DNA of 9,334 bases from Phycisphaerae bacterium (GTDB lineage Bacteria; Planctomycetota; Phycisphaerae; UBA1845), in the NCBI GenBank assembly GCA_021604825.1, contig BQJS01000189.1, forward strand, positions 1 through 9,334. The letters are read 5' to 3'. Each line of letters opens with the position of its first letter. Position 1 is the stretch's first letter. Below are positions 1-7,599 of the stretch, piece by piece. The position numbers were made by a program, and so were the translations under genes. The notes below the pieces were generated by a model. The model saw only the letters and a list, made by a program, of their open reading frames with translations, did not search any database and was not told the origin of the DNA.

Positions 1-2
1 GC

Positions 3-419
3 CCCAATCAAGCGCTCACCCCACTGCCGGAAAACTCACCCGCCGGCACGGGCGGAACGCCAACAATGGAACCACGCAAGGCGGCTTGCATGCTCTGCGC
101 CAATGAAGAAGGCGACTATCTCAAGTGTACCGAGGCGTGCCCTAGCGGCGCGCTACAGTTGATCAAAAAGAATCGGGAGGAGATTACCGAGAAAGTCGCA
201 ATCGGCATCGCGGAAATCGATTTCAACCTTTGCTATTCGTACAACAATTGGAGTTGCGGTGCGTGCTTTCGAGCCTGTCCACTCGGAGGCGAAGCGATGA
301 CCGTTGGTCGGTGGGAGCAACCCACCGTTCATCCCGACGCATGCGTGGGGTGCGGATGCTGCGAACGCGCTTGTATTCGATATCCGCACGCCATTCGAGT
401 TAAGACGAGGGATGCGTGA
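3..419 (+). CDS. MauM/NapG-type ferredoxin, 5' end cut by window edge
   Basis: The frame is open from the first complete codon of the window, so the gene probably begins to the left. A start at the ATG at 66 is possible (117 residues), but no clear ribosome binding site precedes it. The visible part holds three of the four [4Fe-4S] Cys groups seen in the two sister ferredoxins here. Counted from Met66 they are C8/C11/C21/C25 followed by Pro, C56/C64/C67/C71 followed by Pro, and C93/C96/C99/C103. The missing group would be the N-terminal one, which supports truncation. The family (MauM/NapG/NapF ferredoxins) relays electrons to or from periplasmic redox enzymes. Whether this copy is exported cannot be judged without its N-terminus. 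Its TGA stop shares a base with the next ATG, so translation is probably coupled. Family assignment is firm; the partner enzyme is unknown. Confidence 0.85.
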   Translation, partial: PNQALTPLPENSPAGTGGTPTMEPRKAACMLCANEEGDYLKCTEACPSGALQLIKKNREEITEKVAIGIAEIDFNLCYSYNNWSCGACFRACPLGGEAMTVGRWEQPTVHPDACVGCGCCERACIRYPHAIRVKTRDA

Positions 420-1141
420 TGCGCTGGAGTCGTCGAGACACATTACGCGCGGTTGCAGCGGCGACTGGTTTTGCGGTGGTCGGCGGGATTGTCAATCTGC
501 TTGAGCGCACCGGACTATCCAAGTACCCGCTCGCCCGCCGACCCTACGAGAGACTCGCGGGTATTCTTCGGCCCCCCGGGGCACTTCCCGAGCGTGAGTT
601 TCTTGCGGCGTGCATCCGTTGCTACCGTTGTCAGGATGCGTGCGAGCCGGGCGCGATCCAGTTCTATACCGAGTCGGAAGGCAGGCACTATCACACACCA
701 TACGTCGATCCGTCGAAGAACGGCTGCACGTTGTGCAATAAGTGCGGTCCAGCGTGTCCGACCGGGGCGCTCGTTCCCTTTGAAGACAAGACGGACGTGG
801 ACATGGGTTCGGTGGAACTGATTCCGGATTTGTGCCTCTCGTTCAAGGCCAAACGCATTCGGCACGAGCAGGAACTGCTGATGCAATTGGGGAAGGAACC
901 GACGGAGTCTGAAGCCGAATACGAGCGGCGCGGGCCTTGTGGTGAGTGCTATATGTTTTGTCCGTTGCGCAATCGCGCGATCACCCTGATGCCGGGCTCG
1001 TTCCTGGCGCCAGTGATTCACACCGAGCACTGTGTCGGATGCGGTATGTGCGAAGACATTTGCAGAACCGTGGTTCGCGGAGAGCCTGCAATCCGGGTCG
1101 TTCGTACTCGGCGTCGCGACGGCGAGGAGGTGACAACATGA
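419..1141 (+). CDS. Tat-exported four-cluster ferredoxin, MauM/NapG family
   Basis: This is a 240-residue ferredoxin with a twin-arginine signal: SRRDTL at residues 4-9, then a hydrophobic stretch at about 11-27. It is therefore predicted to be exported folded to the periplasm. Four Cys groups follow: C65/68/71/75, C103/106/109/113, C139 with C174/177/181, and C205/208/211/215. This layout matches NapG, which works with the membrane protein NapH to pass electrons from quinol to a periplasmic reductase; the nosG product of clade II nos clusters is similar. The NapH-like partner is the very next gene. I chose ATG 419 over the GTG at 416 because it overlaps the upstream stop (TGATG) and has GAGG at 407-410, eight bases upstream. 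Oddly, a charged stretch of about 34 residues separates C139 from C174; the sister proteins have 7 residues there. The gene ends in an ATGA overlap with the next one. Confidence 0.9.
   Translation: MRWSRRDTLRAVAAATGFAVVGGIVNLLERTGLSKYPLARRPYERLAGILRPPGALPEREFLAACIRCYRCQDACEPGAIQFYTESEGRHYHTPYVDPSKNGCTLCNKCGPACPTGALVPFEDKTDVDMGSVELIPDLCLSFKAKRIRHEQELLMQLGKEPTESEAEYERRGPCGECYMFCPLRNRAITLMPGSFLAPVIHTEHCVGCGMCEDICRTVVRGEPAIRVVRTRRRDGEEVTT
1124..1130 (+). promoter_or_regulatory. Shine-Dalgarno site for the NapH-like gene
   Basis: A strong GAGGAGG lies seven bases before the ATG at 1138, inside the 3' end of the preceding ferredoxin gene. It fixes the start of the NapH-like protein. The frame stays open upstream to 946, but that part overlaps the Cys-coding region of the ferredoxin and is a shadow. 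The ATGA overlap at 1138-1141 suggests coupled translation of the secreted ferredoxin and its membrane partner. Confidence 0.8.
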
Positions 1142-2694
1142 AACTGCAAATCGCGCGCCGGTGTGTCCAAATCGCAGTCGTAATCTTTTTGTGCGGTATC
1201 GTGTCGCTCAGCCTATATGCCCATTATCGCTCAGCACGGTTCGTGGACGATCCGCAACTGATGGCCGGTTTGCGTGGCGAAGTAGTCTCACAAGCGATTC
1301 ACCCTATTGTCGATTCACTCGAAGATCCGCAGGCGTTTCTCGATGCCAACAAGGGGACGCTGTGGTCCATGCGAATCTTCGGCGTCAGCATCAGCGACCC
1401 ACTGGCGGCGGCCGAAATGCTTGCGGCATCCAAAACCATTCATTGGCCGATGCTGGCGTCGATCATCATCCCAGTCATTCTCACGCTCGTGCTCGGGCGC
1501 GTGTTTTGCAGTTGGATTTGCCCGGCATACTTGCTCTTCGAGATCACAGGGAAGCTTCGCAAGTTGCTGCGGTTGGCGGAAATCGAACCCGCCAATGTCC
1601 AGTACTCCCACCGCAACAAGTACATTCTTTTGTTTGTGGGTTTGCTAATGACCGCATGTGTCTCGGCACCGATCTTTGCGCTGATCTACCCACCGGCAGT
1701 TGTGAGCCGCTTGATTCACGCTTGGATCTTCGGAACTGCTGCGACGGCGATGTTGCTGATTTTAGGAATAATTGTGGCGTTCGAGCTGTTTGTTTCGCCG
1801 CGTTGGTGGTGTAGATCGATGTGTCCCGGTGGTGCGTTGTATGGAATTCTGGGATGGGCTAGGCCCGTACGGGTGAAGCTCAAGTCAGACAGTTGCACGG
1901 GTTGTCGGGCGTGTATTCCGGTTTGCGAGGCGGGGATCAATCCGATCACGGAGTCAGAGTCCATCGAGTGTGACAACTGCGGCGTCTGCCTAAATCATTG
2001 CGGTGATGATGCGCTGGTGTTCACGATTGGCCTGCCCGTCATGTTTCAACAGAAGCCTCGCAAGAAGCAAGCGCAAAAAAACACGGCTGGCGCAACCACG
2101 TTACTTGCGTTCCTGTTCGCGCTGCTTTTGCCCGCAACAGCGTCAGCGCACCATATCCTTGGCCTGCCGCACTATTCATACAAAGAGAATTACCCGCAGC
2201 GTCCGACGCTGGAGTACCCGGCTACGTCGGGTCCGTATGATATTATTCTGACGTCGTATCCTGGCATCCCTACACCGGGCGAACAAGCCAATCTTGCTTT
2301 CTATATCAAGGATCGCAATACCAATGTGGCCTTCTCCGATTCGGTCACGTTACGCGTCCTGCAAACGAGCACTTTCGGCGACAATGAAACGATTTTGCCA
2401 TCGACCACACGGCCACCCTTTGACAACGAGTTCAAATACCACGTCACCTTTCCGGATGATGGCGAATACATCGTCGAGCTTTCGGTGATGGTGGAAGGGA
2501 AGTTGGAAGTGATCCCGTTTTTGATGGTCGCCGGTCAGCCGTCGGCGATGATGTCAACCGCCATCCTTATAGGCTGTCTTGGCGTGGTCGCATTCGTCAT
2601 CGCACGTGCAGTTCAGCGCAAGCGCCGTCGAACGCGAAACGCCAACACAGTAGCGAACATTCCCGTGATCGCGCTGAAGCAGATGGAGACTTAA
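1138..2694 (+). CDS. NapH-like membrane polyferredoxin with added periplasmic domain
   Basis: A 518-residue membrane protein. Residues 1 to about 300 are NapH-like: hydrophobic segments near 10-28, 104-122, 160-186 and 197-218; the two CX3CP motifs of the family (C124/C128 and C225/C229); then two ferredoxin groups, C253/256/259/263 and C278/281/284/288. NapH-type proteins are quinol-oxidising membrane partners of NapG, with these clusters on the cytoplasmic side. E. coli NapH is about 290 residues long, so roughly 200 residues are extra. That part starts with a hydrophobic segment (318-336) ending in ASA, then HHILGLPHYSY (338-348), a beta-rich region resembling the Ig-like folds of FixH or YtkA proteins, a last membrane segment (471-489) and a basic tail. 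By topology this domain faces the periplasm. Its His cluster could bind a metal; that is inference. The next gene starts two bases after the stop. Confidence 0.88.
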   Translation: MKLQIARRCVQIAVVIFLCGIVSLSLYAHYRSARFVDDPQLMAGLRGEVVSQAIHPIVDSLEDPQAFLDANKGTLWSMRIFGVSISDPLAAAEMLAASKTIHWPMLASIIIPVILTLVLGRVFCSWICPAYLLFEITGKLRKLLRLAEIEPANVQYSHRNKYILLFVGLLMTACVSAPIFALIYPPAVVSRLIHAWIFGTAATAMLLILGIIVAFELFVSPRWWCRSMCPGGALYGILGWARPVRVKLKSDSCTGCRACIPVCEAGINPITESESIECDNCGVCLNHCGDDALVFTIGLPVMFQQKPRKKQAQKNTAGATTLLAFLFALLLPATASAHHILGLPHYSYKENYPQRPTLEYPATSGPYDIILTSYPGIPTPGEQANLAFYIKDRNTNVAFSDSVTLRVLQTSTFGDNETILPSTTRPPFDNEFKYHVTFPDDGEYIVELSVMVEGKLEVIPFLMVAGQPSAMMSTAILIGCLGVVAFVIARAVQRKRRRTRNANTVANIPVIALKQMET

Positions 2695-2696
2695 GC

Positions 2697-4967
2697 ATGG
2701 ACCGTCTCAAACTCTGGTTTCCATACATCCTTTTGAGTGTGGTCTGCGCAGTGATTGTCATATCGAATATCAATCTCAGCCCTGGCACCGATCAGGCGAT
2801 TGCATCGAGCGACATCTGCGCACCATGTGGCATGACGGTTGACAAACAGACATCGCTTAGCGCAAACCTCGAAGGTGAAACACAGTATTTCTGCTCGGTG
2901 ACGTGCCGCGATGGGGCAACAGGTCAACCGACCCAAGTGCGGGATTCAAACGAACGCCACAACGCGATTGACGTAGTCTGTAATATGGAAGTCAATCCAT
3001 CCTGGGGCATCCGCACCGATTACGAAGGGAAACCGTACTATTTCTGCACGAAACGCTGCCGCGGGCAGTTCATCGCTGGACCTTCGGGCTTTCTTACCGA
3101 AAAGTGCATGGTTTGCGCCCAGCAAATCGACAGTCAGGCAGCATTTCCGGCAACCTATCTCGGCAAAACCTATCGATTGTGCAGTGCAGACCACCGCGCA
3201 GAATTCAAAGCCGACCCGGCGGCTTTCTTTATGCACAGCATGTGGGGTATACCGACTTGGCTTTACTACGCGTCGATTGCGCTGGTGTTGATTGTGTCAT
3301 TCGGCGTCTTCGACTGGATTAGCCGACTTCAGTCCACATCAAAGTCAGCAGACGCAACCATTGCGCCCGCAAGCGAATCGCGTGCCAGAGTCATTGGGGA
3401 TGATGAGATTGCCGGTGAAGGTGAGCGCGTCATGGGTGCGTCGCAGGGCGGACTTCCCGCAAGCGGCGCGATGGCCATCGCCTTGCCCATGCTGTCATCT
3501 TCGCCTGCAATTTCGGCTCCTTCAGGTTCTGGTTGCTCGTCGTGTACATCGTGCAACGATCGGTTCGATTTGCTTTCAGTCGGTTGGATTCGAGCGTGCG
3601 TAAACTCACGTGGGTTTCGGTTTGCATTACAGTTCTTCGTTTCGGTCTTGTTCGTTCTCATCATCGCAGCCGGTCTTTTCGGAAACCAAAACCCCGCGCT
3701 GAATATCGCCCCCATCCTTACCTGGACGGTGTGGTGGGGTTTGCTCATTGTCCTCATTATGTTTTTTGGAAAGGCGTGGTGCTACGTTTGCCCGTGGGAC
3801 GCAATCGCCGGTTGGACGGAGCGATTGTCATTCTGGAAAAAGTCCGATGATGGTCTGACGCTCGGATGGAAGTGGCCCCGCATCGTGCGAAATATCTCGA
3901 TCGCGACGATCATGTTCGTTGGATTGACGTGGGTCGAACTGGGTTTTGGCGTCACCATGAAACCGCGCGTTACCGCGTACCTGGCGATTGGCATGTTGTT
4001 GATGGCGGTGGTGTCGGCACTGCTGTTCGACCGCAAGAGCTTTTGCCGCTACGGGTGCCTGGTTGGAAGGGTCAGCGGATTGTACGCGCTGTTCGCCAGC
4101 ACTGAGGTTCGCTCGAAAAGCGCTGATGTTTGCAAGTCATGCGGTACGAAGGAATGTGTCACCGGGAGCGAGAGCGCGTACGGCTGTCCAACGTTTCTCT
4201 ACCCGGGCAAACTCGCATCCAACACCTACTGCATTCAATGCATGGAATGCATCCAAGCCTGTCCGCATGACAATCTCGCGGTCAATCTGCGCCCATGGGG
4301 CAGCGACCTTGCGACGGAAGGCAAACCGAGGAGTGACGAAGCGTACCTCGCGCTATTGATGCTTGCGATCACGGGATTTCATGGACTCACCATGACCCCG
4401 GCATGGCAGCAACTCATTGACGCGATTCGATCGTCGGCAGGGATTGGCCGCGTGCTTGGATTTAGTATTGGCATGACGTTGCTCATGCTTGCTCCCATCG
4501 CTATTTACGCGGTGCTCGTCGGTATCTCGCTCCATCTTGGAAAAGCCCAAGCACGCGAACAACTGACTTATCGCGATTACTTTGTCCGGTATGCGTACGC
4601 ACTCTTACCAATTGCGCTGTTTTACCACATCGCCCACAACGCGGAGCATTTGCTTATGGAGGGGCCCAAAGTCCTCGCGATGATTTCTGATCCATTTGGT
4701 TGGGGTTGGAACGTGCTTGGCACCGCCAACTGGACGATTCCTCCGTTGATCTCGCTGGAAAAACTGTGGTTGATCCAGGTGCTGCTCGTTCTCGTCGGAC
4801 ACGTCTACAGTCTGTGGGTGGCGCAGCGCACCTCGATGCGACTGTTTGGGACAGCCCGTGCGACGTTTCGAAGCCAGTTGCCCATGCTGGCTGGGATGAT
4901 TGCATTCAGTGTGTTTAGTTTGTGGCTTCTCAAGCAACCGATGGAAATGCGAACTTCCGCAATGTAA
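2697..4967 (+). CDS. Triple-YHS domain fused to NosR/NapH-like polyferredoxin
   Basis: A 756-residue membrane protein with an unusual layout. After an N-terminal membrane anchor (7-27) come three YHS-type metal-binding domains. The first has C41/C44 in CAPCGM with C66/C70; the second C95 with C117/C121; the third C137/C140 with C162, where the final Cys is His166. A membrane segment (186-206) and a low-complexity linker holding CSSCTSC (280-286) follow. The core has hydrophobic segments near 308-328, 338-357, 397-415 and 425-444, CX2CP at C362/C365, C450/C454, C479/C482/C487/C497, and a classic ferredoxin group C512/515/518/522. The C-terminal membrane region carries H644, H647, H651 and H702, possible haem b ligands. 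NosR has a comparable plan, with a periplasmic FMN domain in place of the YHS repeats. YHS domains bind metals, and NosL (a copper chaperone for NosZ) has a related CGM motif. GGAG at 2685-2688 supports ATG 2697. The exact function is unknown. Confidence 0.85.
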   Translation: MDRLKLWFPYILLSVVCAVIVISNINLSPGTDQAIASSDICAPCGMTVDKQTSLSANLEGETQYFCSVTCRDGATGQPTQVRDSNERHNAIDVVCNMEVNPSWGIRTDYEGKPYYFCTKRCRGQFIAGPSGFLTEKCMVCAQQIDSQAAFPATYLGKTYRLCSADHRAEFKADPAAFFMHSMWGIPTWLYYASIALVLIVSFGVFDWISRLQSTSKSADATIAPASESRARVIGDDEIAGEGERVMGASQGGLPASGAMAIALPMLSSSPAISAPSGSGCSSCTSCNDRFDLLSVGWIRACVNSRGFRFALQFFVSVLFVLIIAAGLFGNQNPALNIAPILTWTVWWGLLIVLIMFFGKAWCYVCPWDAIAGWTERLSFWKKSDDGLTLGWKWPRIVRNISIATIMFVGLTWVELGFGVTMKPRVTAYLAIGMLLMAVVSALLFDRKSFCRYGCLVGRVSGLYALFASTEVRSKSADVCKSCGTKECVTGSESAYGCPTFLYPGKLASNTYCIQCMECIQACPHDNLAVNLRPWGSDLATEGKPRSDEAYLALLMLAITGFHGLTMTPAWQQLIDAIRSSAGIGRVLGFSIGMTLLMLAPIAIYAVLVGISLHLGKAQAREQLTYRDYFVRYAYALLPIALFYHIAHNAEHLLMEGPKVLAMISDPFGWGWNVLGTANWTIPPLISLEKLWLIQVLLVLVGHVYSLWVAQRTSMRLFGTARATFRSQLPMLAGMIAFSVFSLWLLKQPMEMRTSAM

Positions 4968-4972
4968 TTGCG
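4958..4972 (+). repeat. Small inverted repeat at the gene junction
   Basis: CGCAAT and ATTGCG form a perfect six-base stem around a GTA loop. It spans the stop codon of the YHS-polyferredoxin gene and ends seven bases before the ATG at 4980, where a Shine-Dalgarno site would be expected but is not evident. It has no T-run, so it is not an intrinsic terminator. It could modulate translation of the next gene or may be chance. Confidence 0.35.
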
Positions 4973-4979
4973 ACTGATT

Positions 4980-5588
4980 ATGAATGTGGACCGAAGACAA
5001 TTCTTCACGCATCTGGGCAGAAGCCTGGCGTCGACGATGTGCGATACCTACGAGGCTGTTCGGGGGAACTTCGACGCAATACCATCACAAGATGAAGCGC
5101 AGCCTTTTGAAAAAAAACCGGTGCGACCATGGGTGCGGCCACCCGGCGCACTTCCGGACGATCAATTTCGCAAGACATGTACGCAGTGTACGGATTGCCA
5201 GGAAGCGTGTCCGTACCAGTCGATTCGCCGACTGGGACCCGAGTGGGGAGTCGATGCCGGGATGCCGGCCATCATTCCTTCCGAATCTCCATGTTACATG
5301 TGCGTCGATATGCCCTGTATCAAGGCTTGCGAACCCAAGGCCCTACTACCCTCTGCGCCCGAAAACTTCCGCATGGGAGTGGCGAGGCTTGATCGAGAGT
5401 CATGTTATGTTTCCCAAGGCCAGCGATGCGATTATTGTGTAACGCGTTGCCCGTTGAAAGGACACGCGATCGACTTTGGAGATGGTGGAATTCCTGAAAT
5501 CAAAGAAGCAAACTGCACCGGATGCGGTGTCTGTTCGTATCTTTGTCCACCAAATGCAATTACAGTCATTCCTTCAGAACTCGAATGA
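4980..5588 (+). CDS. NapF-like four-cluster ferredoxin, probably cytoplasmic
   Basis: A 202-residue protein with four [4Fe-4S] Cys groups: C67/70/73/77, C105/108/113/117, C142/150/153/157 and C179/182/185/189. The segment RPPGALPDDQF just before the first group closely matches RPPGALPEREF in the exported ferredoxin of this operon, so the two are paralogues. The N-terminus has a twin-arginine-like DRRQFF (residues 4-9), but the following 20 residues are polar with no hydrophobic core. Export is therefore unlikely. E. coli NapF is likewise cytoplasmic with an N-terminal RR, where it supports assembly or electron supply of NapA; a similar maturation role is an inference. I chose ATG 4980 over the TTG at 4968, which directly follows the previous stop. 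The ribosome site is weak either way. Sixteen bases separate the stop from the hemerythrin gene. Confidence 0.88.
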   Translation: MNVDRRQFFTHLGRSLASTMCDTYEAVRGNFDAIPSQDEAQPFEKKPVRPWVRPPGALPDDQFRKTCTQCTDCQEACPYQSIRRLGPEWGVDAGMPAIIPSESPCYMCVDMPCIKACEPKALLPSAPENFRMGVARLDRESCYVSQGQRCDYCVTRCPLKGHAIDFGDGGIPEIKEANCTGCGVCSYLCPPNAITVIPSELE

Positions 5589-5604
5589 AAGGACATGTCA
5601 CAAT

Positions 5605-6174
5605 ATGAATCAAGATCCCAGCGCAACCCCATCCGCCGTACTTCGGGACGAGCACCAAATCATTTTGCGGGTGCTGCAGGTACTCGCAAAACTCGTTGAG
5701 CGCGCCGAGAGCGGTCAAGGATTTGAGTTCGAGGCATCAAGCAAATGCGTTGAGTTCTTTCGTCTCTTCGCGGATGCCTGCCACCATGCCAAAGAGGAGG
5801 ATTTACTCTTCCCGGTCCTCGAATCGCGTGGCATTCCTAAAGACAATGGTCCGATCGGCGTGATGCTTTACGAGCACAAAATCGCCAGGGAACTCACGCG
5901 CGAGATGGGCAGTGTGTTGGACTCGATGGAACAAGGCGACGACACCATGCCAGCATCATTTCGCGATGCGGCCCATCAATATATCAATCTGCTGACCGCC
6001 CACATCCACAAGGAAGACAACATTTTGTTTACGATGGGTGATCGAGTCATGCAGAAGGAGGATCAGCAATCACTCTGCGCCCAATTCTGTGAGGTGGGCT
6101 GCCGCAGCTTCGAAGGCAAGAAAAGGGAAGAGCTAGAGCAACTGGCGAATGATCTTACGAGAGACTGGTCCTAG
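5605..6174 (+). CDS. Hemerythrin-like di-iron protein
   Basis: A 189-residue soluble, all-helical protein of the hemerythrin HHE family. Candidate iron ligands are H17 (DEHQ), H60/H61 with E64/E65 (HHAKEED), H91 (YEHK), and H133/H135 with E137 (HIHKED). The His-x3-Glu spacing in the second and fourth helices is that of the family. Such proteins bind oxygen, nitric oxide or iron and serve as sensors, scavengers or in repair of Fe-S proteins. As the last gene of an operon rich in oxygen- and NO-sensitive clusters, a protective or repair role is a reasonable guess. The C-terminal extension contains C158, C162 and C166 at helix-like spacing. An AAAGGA at 5588-5593, eleven bases upstream, supports ATG 5605; the ATG at 5595 is in another frame and soon meets a stop. 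The gene ends in TAG. Confidence 0.92.
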   Translation: MNQDPSATPSAVLRDEHQIILRVLQVLAKLVERAESGQGFEFEASSKCVEFFRLFADACHHAKEEDLLFPVLESRGIPKDNGPIGVMLYEHKIARELTREMGSVLDSMEQGDDTMPASFRDAAHQYINLLTAHIHKEDNILFTMGDRVMQKEDQQSLCAQFCEVGCRSFEGKKREELEQLANDLTRDWS

Positions 6175-6842
6175 TATCTCACCGGGGGCGGCTTCTTTTT
6201 CGTGTTTTTCCTGACCTCCACTGGTGTCACTATTTGCTCAGCGAAGTTCTGTGTCTGCCGTTACCGGATTGAATCGGTCCTTACACGGAGCTCACTCGAG
6301 CTAACCTCGGCGTCGACAATTCGCGTTTCTGCGAGTCATGTCAGGGCGACTCGAGCTCGAAGGCCGGCAGGCTCCGCTCGTTCCACTCGCTAATCAATGT
6401 TTGCTGGCTGGTGCTGCCGTTGGATGAACTCTGACATAAGAGGTTGACTAAAGTGGAGATCAAGTCACCGTTTCTTGAACAACTGAACGATCTTCATCAG
6501 ATCGGGCTCGCGTCGATTTAAGCGCTTGGCATTCAGTCGCTTCTGTAGCCGGTGCTCAACGAGGTGTTTTTTCCGAAGACGAGCCCTGTCTATCAAGTCA
6601 GCCGGTCTGCGACATCGTATCGCAGCTCCACCACTCCCAAAGCATTTCGATTCAGTAATCCAGCTTAAGACCATATTCAAACGGCGGCGAAGCGCGCGGC
6701 GTATCGGGTCACTCGATTTCCTATTGAGGAGGCATCAATAGCGCGTCCGCGAACACAAACGCCAGCAGCCGTGTGGCCCCAGTCGGTAGTTTCGCAGGGA
6801 ACGCCATATCGATTCTTATCTGCGGCGAAAGCGTGATGCACG
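6175..6842 (+). other. Gene-less spacer after the redox operon
   Basis: About 670 bases without a convincing gene on either strand. Frames are short, rich in Arg and Ser, and resemble no family I know. A G/C-rich block at about 6190-6194 followed by T-rich DNA to 6210 could help end transcription of the operon, but I see no good hairpin. The only moderately long minus-strand frame (6465-6680, 71 codons) is basic and unrecognised. The region looks like decayed sequence and leads into the pseudogene that follows. Confidence 0.5.
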
Positions 6843-7552
6843 ATGAGTCCTTGTCGGAAATACTCGATTGCGCAAGCCAGATGCCATCAGTTGTTGGTGG
6901 CGCAGGGTAACGGGGCTTCTTTCGTCAACTGTCTGTTCCAACATACTGGCCTGGCGTTGTCGGTCTTTACCGATGCGACCCTGACGAATTGCACGATCGA
7001 TGGCGATGTTCTTGTTCGCAACAATGGATTGACGACGATGAGCAACTAGGTGGTGCGTGGATCATTGTCGGTTCTTACCGATGGGTCCTACGCGATGAGT
7101 CGTTCGTTTTTTGCAGGTGCGACAGGCGACAACATCGACGGAGTACCAAACTTTGTTGACGCAGATAGCGGCGACTGTCACTTAGCTGCCGGCTCAATGG
7201 GCATCACGCTGCCGACCAAGATGCCTATGTCGCGGCGAACGGTACACCGACCGATCTCAACGGCGACCCGCGGATGCATGACGATATCGGTATTGCTGAC
7301 ACCGGACTCGGTGTGCCTAAGTATCTCGACATGGGCGCGTTTGAGTTCCAGGGTACGACACAGTGCGGGACCGGCGGTGACTTTGGAAACAACGGAACCG
7401 TGGACCTAAACGACTATCGACGCTTCGCAGAATGTGTGAATGGCCCGATCGGTGGCCTCGGAACCGACTGCGAATGCTTCGACCTGGACAGCGATGGCGA
7501 CGTGGACACGCGCGACTTCGCCTAATTCCAAAAGGCATACTCTGGAAATTAG
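6843..7552 (+). pseudogene. Degraded beta-helix protein with dockerin-like C-terminal tail
   Basis: The reconstructed product resembles large planctomycete secreted proteins: short beta-helix rungs (for example GASFVNCLFQ and ATLTNCTIDGDV), a closing AAGS...DAADQDAY and NGDPRMHDDIG segment, then DMGAFEFQG and two EF-hand-like repeats (NNGTVDLNDYRRF and DLDSDGDVDTRDF). Three lesions break it. TAG at 7047-7049 interrupts frame; a one-base loss near 7206 shifts it (restoring one base gives a smooth GIDAADQDAY); and TAA at 7523-7525 replaces the usual Glu of DFAEFQ, after which FQKAYSGN and a natural TAG at 7550-7552 still follow. The 5' boundary is uncertain: clear rungs begin near 6885, and a TGA precedes the ATG at 6843. 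The N-terminal part of the ancestral gene, including any signal peptide, is not recognisable, so this is a 3' relic. Such proteins are generally extracellular; the specific role is unknown. Confidence 0.82.
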
Positions 7553-7599
7553 GAGTTTGCCCTTGTAGCTCAACTAACTGTAACTGTTCCTCGCATGAT

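Noticed and set aside
946..1137. Possible upstream start of the NapH-like protein
   Set aside because: This part overlaps the last two Cys groups of the exported ferredoxin in another frame, while ATG 1138 has a strong ribosome site and starts a normal membrane N-terminus.
6294..6357. Nine-base direct repeat ACTCGAGCT, 55 bases apart
   Set aside because: Only two copies exist, with no shared flanks or array; probably chance around restriction-site-like palindromes.
6465..6680. Minus-strand frame of 71 codons in the spacer
   Set aside because: The product is basic, unrecognised, has no clear ribosome site, and overlaps an equally long + strand frame.
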